Shown: positions 23,708 through 28,179 of the stretch, piece after piece
Position numbering within the stretch: the first letter of the stretch is position 1
Layout: the number at the start of each line of letters is the position of its first letter
Assembly (NCBI GenBank): GCA_039181495.1
Contig: JBCDCP010000023.1
Coordinates: 1 to 28,179 of the forward strand
Direction: 5' to 3'
DNA from: JBCDCP01 sp039181495
Lineage (GTDB): Bacteria; Pseudomonadota; Alphaproteobacteria; Rhizobiales; Tepidamorphaceae
Length of the DNA stretch: 28,179 nt
Notes under the pieces: model-generated
Databases searched by the model: none
Told to the model about the DNA's origin: nothing
What the model saw: only the letters and a program-made list of their open reading frames with translations
Translations under genes and position numbers: made by a program

Positions 23708-24715
23708 ATGTCCGACGAAGAACTCCTCGCTCGCCGGCGCGCTCGGGGCCGACCTGCAGTTCCCAAGGTCAAGAAAAGCTGGTTGCGCCGTGCTACTCGG
23801 GTCTTCGGCGACTGGTTTACTGCGCAGCTGATGGTGCTGCTGTTTGCGTTCTCACGCCTGCTTGGTCCCAATTTGGCCAGCCTTACCGGCGGCGCCATTG
23901 CCCGCACAATTGGGCCGTGGATCCCCATCAGCGATACAGCACGCGCCAACCTCGCGTTGGCCATGCCCGAGCTCTCAAGCAGGGAACGCAACCGCATTGT
24001 TCGTGAGGTCTGGGACAATCTAGGCCGGGTCGCATTCGAGTACCCGCATCTTGACCGGCTATACGATTTTGTGACCGAGCGCTTCGAGCCAGGCCGTGTT
24101 GAAGTTGATGGTATTCGCTATTTTCAGAGCCTGATGTGGGACGAGAAACCCGCGATCATCCTGACCGCCCATCTGGCCAACTGGGAGCTGCCGGCCGTAT
24201 GTGGCGATAGACATGGCCTGCCTACCACCATCATCTTCCGGCCGCCCAGCAACCGCTTCGTGGCTGCCAATCTGATGGACGTCCGTCAGGGCACCATGGG
24301 CAGACTACTGTCCAAGAGCCAGGGCGCGGTCATCCAGATCGCCGGCGCAATCGAGAAAGGCGACCACATCGGCATTTTGATCGATCAGCGTTTTGGCGCG
24401 GTTCAGAATGCAACTCTCTTCGGTCAGCCAGCAGCAACAAACACGGTTGTTGCCCGCATGGCACGGCAGTTTGAGATGCCGGTCCACGGCACCCGCTGCA
24501 TCCGTTTGCCAGGCGGGCGTTTTCGGCTCGAGATCACACCTGCTTTAGTTCTGCCACGCGACGATGACGGCAAAATTGATGTGAACCAAGCTACGCAGGC
24601 CATCAATGGACTGATCGAGGATTGGGTGCGGGAGTACCCCGGCCAGTGGCTTTGGTTGCACAATCGCTGGGCCTTGCCCAAGAGCAAGATCAAGGAACTC
24701 GCAAGCCGCCCTTAG
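23708..24715 (+). CDS. lpxXL: Lipid A very-long-chain fatty acid acyltransferase LpxXL
   Basis: LpxXL transfers the 28-carbon-type acyl chain from AcpXL to the 2' secondary position of lipid A at the inner membrane. The 335-residue protein is in the LpxL/HtrB family: catalytic TAHLANWELP has His155 and Glu160 (H-x4-E), IIFRPPSNRF, GILIDQRFG, and the late WLHNRW. The N-terminus has a basic stretch and one hydrophobic segment (FTAQLMVLLFAFSRLLG) that anchors it. Family members usually have about 310 residues, so this is normal with a short N-terminal extension. It ends the acpXL cluster, 39 bases after the dehydrogenase gene. Confidence 0.92.
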   Translation: MSDEELLARRRARGRPAVPKVKKSWLRRATRVFGDWFTAQLMVLLFAFSRLLGPNLASLTGGAIARTIGPWIPISDTARANLALAMPELSSRERNRIVREVWDNLGRVAFEYPHLDRLYDFVTERFEPGRVEVDGIRYFQSLMWDEKPAIILTAHLANWELPAVCGDRHGLPTTIIFRPPSNRFVAANLMDVRQGTMGRLLSKSQGAVIQIAGAIEKGDHIGILIDQRFGAVQNATLFGQPAATNTVVARMARQFEMPVHGTRCIRLPGGRFRLEITPALVLPRDDDGKIDVNQATQAINGLIEDWVREYPGQWLWLHNRWALPKSKIKELASRP

Positions 24716-24735
24716 GAACTAAGGATTAAGTGCCT

Positions 24736-25092
24736 TCAAGCAGCGAGCAGTCTTTCGACCTGATTCACCAGGTCCCGCAGATGAAAAGGTTTCGACAGAA
24801 CTTTGGCGTTCTGCGGCGTGTTCGAATCCGGATTCAACGCGACGGCGGCGAAACCTGTGATGAACATTACCTTGATCTCGGGATCGATTTCGGTAGCACG
24901 GCGGGCCAACTCAATCCCGTCCATCTCCGGCATCACGATATCGGTCAATAGCAGTGTGAATGGCTCCTCGCGAAGTCGGTCATATGCGTCCTTGCCATTG
25001 TCATAGGCCACAACCTCATAACCCGCCGAGCCAAGCGCCTTCTCAAGGAACCGACGCATTGAGTCATCGTCTTCGGCAAGCAGTATCTTCAT
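24736..25092 (-). CDS. cpdR: Cell-cycle response regulator CpdR
   Basis: This single-domain receiver has 118 residues: acidic pocket Glu7-Asp10, phosphorylation site Asp51 (LLLTDIVMPEMDG), Thr in FITGFAA, and Lys in VLSKPFHLRDL. In Caulobacter, unphosphorylated CpdR primes ClpXP at the pole to degrade cell-cycle proteins, under control of the CckA-ChpT relay. The ending LLAA matches the Ala-Ala tail reported to make CpdR itself a ClpXP substrate. The true start is ATG 25092 (MKILLAEDDDSM); the open frame upstream has no similarity. It is convergent with lpxXL and divergent from an N-formylglutamate amidohydrolase-like gene, a common arrangement in this order. Confidence 0.94.
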   Translation of the reverse strand: MKILLAEDDDSMRRFLEKALGSAGYEVVAYDNGKDAYDRLREEPFTLLLTDIVMPEMDGIELARRATEIDPEIKVMFITGFAAVALNPDSNTPQNAKVLSKPFHLRDLVNQVERLLAA

Positions 25093-25383
25093 GAGGATCT
25101 TTCCCTGGACCGGTCTCTGCCACACAGCGCTTCGACGACCCAAGAACACATGCACATGATGCCAGGGGACGTTCAGAGTGATTCGATCGATCTTGCCCAA
25201 CATTGAGCGCTTCGGCACAAATTGCAACCGGGCTTTGCTCGTCCATTGGGCGTCTTTTTCCAGCCATTTTGTCGGATTGATGGACAGGCCTTTCACGCTT
25301 CTGCAAAGATAGCATTGGAAACTGAACCGAACGTGTCCTCTCGACCGGACCAACATACAACCCATCAGGGAGCAGTTTGCCAT

Positions 25384-26268
25384 ATGGCAACCGATTTGGG
25401 CAGACATGGCTTCGAAATGCTTGAGCCGCTTGGCGGGCAGACCGTGCCCTTTCTGTTCAATTCTCCCCATTCGGGTCGTCACTACGCCGACGATTTTGTG
25501 AAATCGACACGACTGGATTTCCACACCCTGCGGCGTTCAGAAGATGTTTTCGTCGATGAGCTGTTTCTTGCCTGCCTGAACGAGGGGGCACCCATGTTGA
25601 GGGCGCACTTCCCACGCGCCTTTGTCGACCTCAATCGGGAACCCTACGAGCTCGATCCGGCCATGTTCGACGGCAAGCTGCCGCCACACGCCAATACCCG
25701 GTCTATGCGGGTCGCAGGTGGCCTTGGCACGATTGCACGCATTGTATCTGACGGAACGGAAATCTACCGCCAGCGGCTGCCAGTCAGTTCTGCCCTGGAC
25801 CGGATCGAACGCTTCTACAAGCCTTACCATCGCGCATTGACCGAGCGTCTGGAGCAAACGCGGGCGCAGTTCGGTTGCGTTGTCCTGGTCGATTGCCACT
25901 CGATGCCATCGGCGCAAATGGTGCAGGAAGAACGGCCGCGAGCCGACTTTGTGCTGGGTGACCGATATGGCACAAGCTGCGCACCAGAATTGACCGATCA
26001 TATCCAGAAAGCGCTAAGGGGCATGGGCTATACCGTGGCTCGGAACAAACCCTATGCGGGCGGTTTCATAACCGAGCAGTACGGCAATCCGGGTGCCGCT
26101 TGCCACGCCATCCAAATCGAAATCAATCGCGCGCTCTACCTTGATGAGCATCGCTATACCCGGTCAGGGCAGTATGCGTGGCTTGTCGCAGATCTGACGC
26201 GGCTGATTCGCAGTTGCACAAGAGTAGAGATCCCGTGTCCGATTTCGCGCCCGGAGGCCGCAGAATAG
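25384..26268 (+). CDS. N-formylglutamate amidohydrolase family protein, copy 2 (HutG-like)
   Basis: The 294-residue protein has PFLFNSPHSGRHYADDF near the N-terminus with the metal His, then RRSEDVFVDELF, AFVDLNREPYELDP, RFYKPYHRALTERL, VVLVDCHSMPS, and the C-terminal HAIQIEINRALYLDE with Glu. These are the classical features of the COG3741/HutG branch, closer to true N-formylglutamate hydrolase than the copy at 16100. No histidine-use genes are near; its neighbour cpdR is a syntenic rather than functional link. ATG 25384 is chosen for similarity; GGGAG is 11 bases upstream, which is long. The frame is open back to 25222. Confidence 0.88.
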   Translation: MATDLGRHGFEMLEPLGGQTVPFLFNSPHSGRHYADDFVKSTRLDFHTLRRSEDVFVDELFLACLNEGAPMLRAHFPRAFVDLNREPYELDPAMFDGKLPPHANTRSMRVAGGLGTIARIVSDGTEIYRQRLPVSSALDRIERFYKPYHRALTERLEQTRAQFGCVVLVDCHSMPSAQMVQEERPRADFVLGDRYGTSCAPELTDHIQKALRGMGYTVARNKPYAGGFITEQYGNPGAACHAIQIEINRALYLDEHRYTRSGQYAWLVADLTRLIRSCTRVEIPCPISRPEAAE

Positions 26269-26278
26269 AACAGCGCAC

Positions 26279-26373
26279 AAAAGAAAAGGGGCCGCTCAAG
26301 AGAGCGGCCCAAGTCTAGGGAGGAAACGCCCAAGGAGGGCAACGCATCTAGACGCAGAACGCCTTGACGCGCT
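26279..26373 (-). ncRNA. suhB/MmgR-like (alpha-r8) small regulatory RNA
   Basis: On the minus strand, upstream of and opposite to a SuhB/HisN-type gene, a ~95-nt RNA is predicted. It has three parts: a 5' segment, a GCCC-TCCTT-GGGC hairpin (26340-26328) showing CCUCC in its loop, and a single-stranded TTTCCTCCCTAGACTTG stretch; then a 9-bp terminator stem with T-run. The gene context, the anti-Shine-Dalgarno CCUCC elements and the terminal hairpin fit the suhB motif of alphaproteobacteria, studied in Sinorhizobium as MmgR, where it affects polyhydroxybutyrate storage. Such RNAs bind Hfq and pair with ribosome binding sites. The ends are estimated from the promoter and terminator; the identification is from memory of the family's features. 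Confidence 0.75.
26289..26310 (-). terminator. Intrinsic terminator of the suhB-like sRNA
   Basis: GGGCCGCTC (26289-26297) and GAGCGGCCC (26302-26310) form a perfect 9-bp stem with a four-base loop. Read on the minus strand it is followed by CTTTTCTTTT, so it terminates minus-strand transcription. On the plus strand no T-run follows. Confidence 0.88.
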
Positions 26374-26378
26374 GCAAC

Positions 26379-26407
26379 AAGATGGTGCTGCAGCGCACAA
26401 AAGTCAA
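26379..26407 (-). promoter_or_regulatory. Promoter of the suhB-like sRNA
   Basis: Minus-strand TTGACT (26407-26402) and CATCTT (26384-26379) are spaced by exactly 17 bases. This puts the transcription start near 26373-26372 and yields an RNA of about 95 nt ending at the intrinsic terminator. Confidence 0.6.
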
Positions 26408-26520
26408 CAATATCTGCACGCGTGACTGCACGGAGAGGTAAACCACCTACGCGAAAAGCGGGATTTGCGGCAAATTCCGCCATCAAGGACGTGTCAGGAA
26501 AACGCTTAAGAGACAAAGAG

Positions 26521-27348
26521 ATGGTTGAAACGGGTGACTTCACGCCGTTGCTTCACGAGCTTGCAGAGAGCGCCGAGAGCGCAATTCTTCCCCATGTGCT
26601 GGCTTTTCAGCGGGCAGTGGGGACTTTAAGCAACAAAGACCAGTCTGGTGGTTTTGATCCGGTCACAGAAGCTGACCGTGCAGCCGAACGAGCCATCCGA
26701 CACCTCCTGCTGCTTAAACGCCCTGAAGATGCCGTGACCGGGGAGGAATTCGGTGCAAAGCAGGGCACAAGCGACATCGAGTGGGTCATAGATCCTATTG
26801 ACGGGACGAGAGCATTCATTGCCGGTCTCACCACCTGGGGCACGATTATCGGCGCAGTGTCGGACGGTGACGCCATCGCAGGTCTATTCTGCCAAGCGCT
26901 AACCCGGGAACGCTTCTGGGGCGAAAACCGCGAGGCCTGGTACACCGGCCCAAGAACAAACGGCGGCGCAGCCTTGAAGCTCAGCACAAGCCCGGTGGAC
27001 GACCTGGCCTCGGCAACACTGATGACGACAAGCCCCAGGATGTTTTCGTCAGTCGCCAAAGCTCGGTACGACGCAGTCGAGGCACGCGTGCGTCTCGCTC
27101 GCTATGGTGCGGACGGCTATGCGTACTGCCTCTTGGCGGCGGGGCAGATCGATCTCGTGATCGAAGATGATCTCAAACCTTATGACATCGCCGGGCTTAT
27201 TCCGATCATCGAAGGCGCAGGCGGGGTTGTTACCGACTGGGCGGGCGAAAGAGTTCCTATCGACGGAGGTGACGTCATAGCAGCAGCCAATCCCGTGCTT
27301 CATCGCGAAGCGGTATTGATTCTGAACGGTCGGAATAGCCCGGCCTGA
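26521..27348 (+). CDS. hisN: Inositol monophosphatase-family phosphatase, probably histidinol-phosphatase HisN
   Basis: The 275-residue enzyme is in the Mg/Li-dependent phosphatase family. Metal-site motifs are DPVTEADRAAE, GEEFG, WVIDPIDGTRAFIAG (D-P-I-D-G-T) and the C-terminal LKPYDIAGLIPIIEGAGGVVTDW. The spelling DIAGLIPIIEGAGG is nearer to HisN-type histidinol-phosphatases than to CysQ or inositol phosphatases, but these subfamilies are hard to tell apart by eye. ATG 26521 gives the family N-terminus; the frame is open to 26422, across the sRNA promoter side. The suhB-like sRNA lies upstream on the other strand. It ends 15 bases from the convergent hydrolase gene. Confidence 0.85.
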   Translation: MVETGDFTPLLHELAESAESAILPHVLAFQRAVGTLSNKDQSGGFDPVTEADRAAERAIRHLLLLKRPEDAVTGEEFGAKQGTSDIEWVIDPIDGTRAFIAGLTTWGTIIGAVSDGDAIAGLFCQALTRERFWGENREAWYTGPRTNGGAALKLSTSPVDDLASATLMTTSPRMFSSVAKARYDAVEARVRLARYGADGYAYCLLAAGQIDLVIEDDLKPYDIAGLIPIIEGAGGVVTDWAGERVPIDGGDVIAAANPVLHREAVLILNGRNSPA

Positions 27349-27363
27349 GAGACTTGGCCGACG

Positions 27364-28179
27364 CTAGACGCCTGTTGGCGTACCCGGAATAAAGGTGTCG
27401 AAGGCGGCAAAAAACTGATCGCGGATCTGATCCCGCTCCTGCAAGATTTCGTGGCGCGCGCCATCGACCGAGATATGCCCGCCGATTCTAAGGCGCTTCC
27501 CTAGAATCTCGACCGCTCTGCTTGAGACGACGCGATCAAGCCCGGCCGACACCATCAAAACCGGGACCTGCACCCTGCTGGGGAATTGCTCGTCATTGAC
27601 GACATCCATGGCGTCACCCACTGACGCCAGCCAGCCAAATGTCGGACTTCCAACGCGCAACCTTGGATCGGCATCGAGGATGTCCTGCCAGCGCGAATAA
27701 CGTTGCGCATCGGACGTGAGCGGATTGTTCGAGAACGGTGCCAGCTTGTCATATCCCTTGACTGGAATGGTTGACTTGCCCAGCCCCATCAGACGCATGG
27801 TCCGCGCTGCGGGAACTGCCAGCGCTGAGAGCCGGTTCTCTTCCGGGAGGCCGACCAATGGAGCCAAAGCAACGATCCTCTCGAACCAGTTGCCTCTGAA
27901 TCCCGCCGTTTGCAGCAGCACCAACCCACCCATGGAATGTGCCATGGCAAAATAGGGGGGCGGGCAGTCGGGCAAGACCACATCATGCATAAACAGGTTG
28001 AGGTCTTCCCGGTAACCCTTGAATCCGTTGACGTGCCCCTTGAGCGGATCATCAAGCAACCGGTCAGACCCACCCTGGCCGCGCCAGTCGAGCGTTGCCA
28101 CCCAGAAGCCGCGCGCCAGCAGGTCGCGAACTGTCTCAAAGTACTTTTCAATTGATTCGGTGCGCCCGTGAAAAAGACA
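27364..28179 (-). CDS. Alpha/beta hydrolase, lysophospholipase-like (PldB type), 5' end missing
   Basis: The gene runs off the right end of the window. In frame, the terminal bases read CLFHGRTESIEKYFETVRDL and continue into FWVATLDWRGQGGSDRL, so the true start is beyond 28179 and the GTG near 28101 is internal. The visible 271 residues have the nucleophile elbow AMAHSMGGLVLL (Ser), the acid in SAGLDRVVSS, and the catalytic His in GARHEILQERD. The HGRTE-x-IEKYFE and DWRGQGGSDR motifs are typical of alphaproteobacterial lysophospholipase L2-type hydrolases. No signal peptide can be judged. It is convergent with the HisN-like gene. Confidence 0.9.
   Translation of the reverse strand, partial: CLFHGRTESIEKYFETVRDLLARGFWVATLDWRGQGGSDRLLDDPLKGHVNGFKGYREDLNLFMHDVVLPDCPPPYFAMAHSMGGLVLLQTAGFRGNWFERIVALAPLVGLPEENRLSALAVPAARTMRLMGLGKSTIPVKGYDKLAPFSNNPLTSDAQRYSRWQDILDADPRLRVGSPTFGWLASVGDAMDVVNDEQFPSRVQVPVLMVSAGLDRVVSSRAVEILGKRLRIGGHISVDGARHEILQERDQIRDQFFAAFDTFIPGTPTGV

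Noticed and set aside
26289..26310. Hairpin as a terminator for the plus-strand N-formylglutamate amidohydrolase gene
   Set aside because: The T-run exists only on the minus strand, so it fits the sRNA instead.
1..28179. Mobile elements, CRISPR arrays, prophage or rRNA genes
   Set aside because: No transposase or integrase motifs, no spaced repeats, no rRNA sequence, and gene content is core-genome throughout; the tRNA-Val has no attachment-site repeat that I can see.

Overview
This window is chromosomal DNA from a GC-rich alphaproteobacterium, most likely of the Hyphomicrobiales (Rhizobiales) or a close relative. The markers are a complete acpXL-fabZ-fabF2-fabF1-adh-lpxXL block for very-long-chain lipid A acylation, a CpdR cell-cycle regulator, a GapR/DUF2312 protein, split pntAA/pntAB transhydrogenase genes, DUF1036, DUF1244 and DUF882 proteins, and a suhB/MmgR-type small RNA next to an inositol-monophosphatase-family gene. 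I see no phage, insertion sequence, CRISPR array or clear sign of recent transfer. It reads as core genome.

Layout. 1-3430 (mainly +): the tail of a YdcH/DUF465 protein, a small diguanylate cyclase on the minus strand, then purE, purK and rpsU, closed by a two-way terminator. 3452-11618 (all -): a long co-directional run transcribed in the order pepF, DUF3445 haem-dependent N-demethylase-like, ABC1/UbiB-like kinase, small COX4-like membrane protein, pntAA, a small exported protein, pntAB, pntB. It combines proton-translocating transhydrogenase with redox and membrane functions. 11830-15354 (+): an orphan NtrC-type response regulator behind a perfect CtrA-box-like palindrome, and an exported DUF882 (M15-like) protein with a proline-rich tail. 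15425-16957 (-): gapR, DUF1244, and a first N-formylglutamate amidohydrolase-family gene. 17232-18888: an exported DUF1036 protein (+), then an exported TPR protein, rpmJ and tRNA-Val(GAC) (all -).

19161-24715 (+) is the lipid A very-long-chain fatty acid cluster. The acyl carrier protein AcpXL is loaded, the chain is extended by a ketosynthase pair and a dehydratase (with a dehydrogenase/reductase-like protein), and LpxXL transfers the finished acyl chain to lipid A. One of the two ketosynthase-like proteins has lost its active-site cysteine and one catalytic histidine, so the pair resembles a ketosynthase plus chain-length-factor heterodimer.

24736-28179: cpdR (-), a second N-formylglutamate amidohydrolase-family gene (+), an antisense-oriented suhB/MmgR-like sRNA (-) with its own promoter and terminator, a HisN/SuhB-like phosphatase (+), and the 3' part of a lysophospholipase-like alpha/beta hydrolase (-) that runs off the window end.

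The observations I rate highest are the cysteine-less ketosynthase, the suhB/MmgR-type sRNA, the CtrA-box palindrome before the orphan NtrC-type regulator, and the small exported protein encoded between the two pntA halves. I do not see a wholly new multi-gene system. All calls come from reading motifs; no database search was run.
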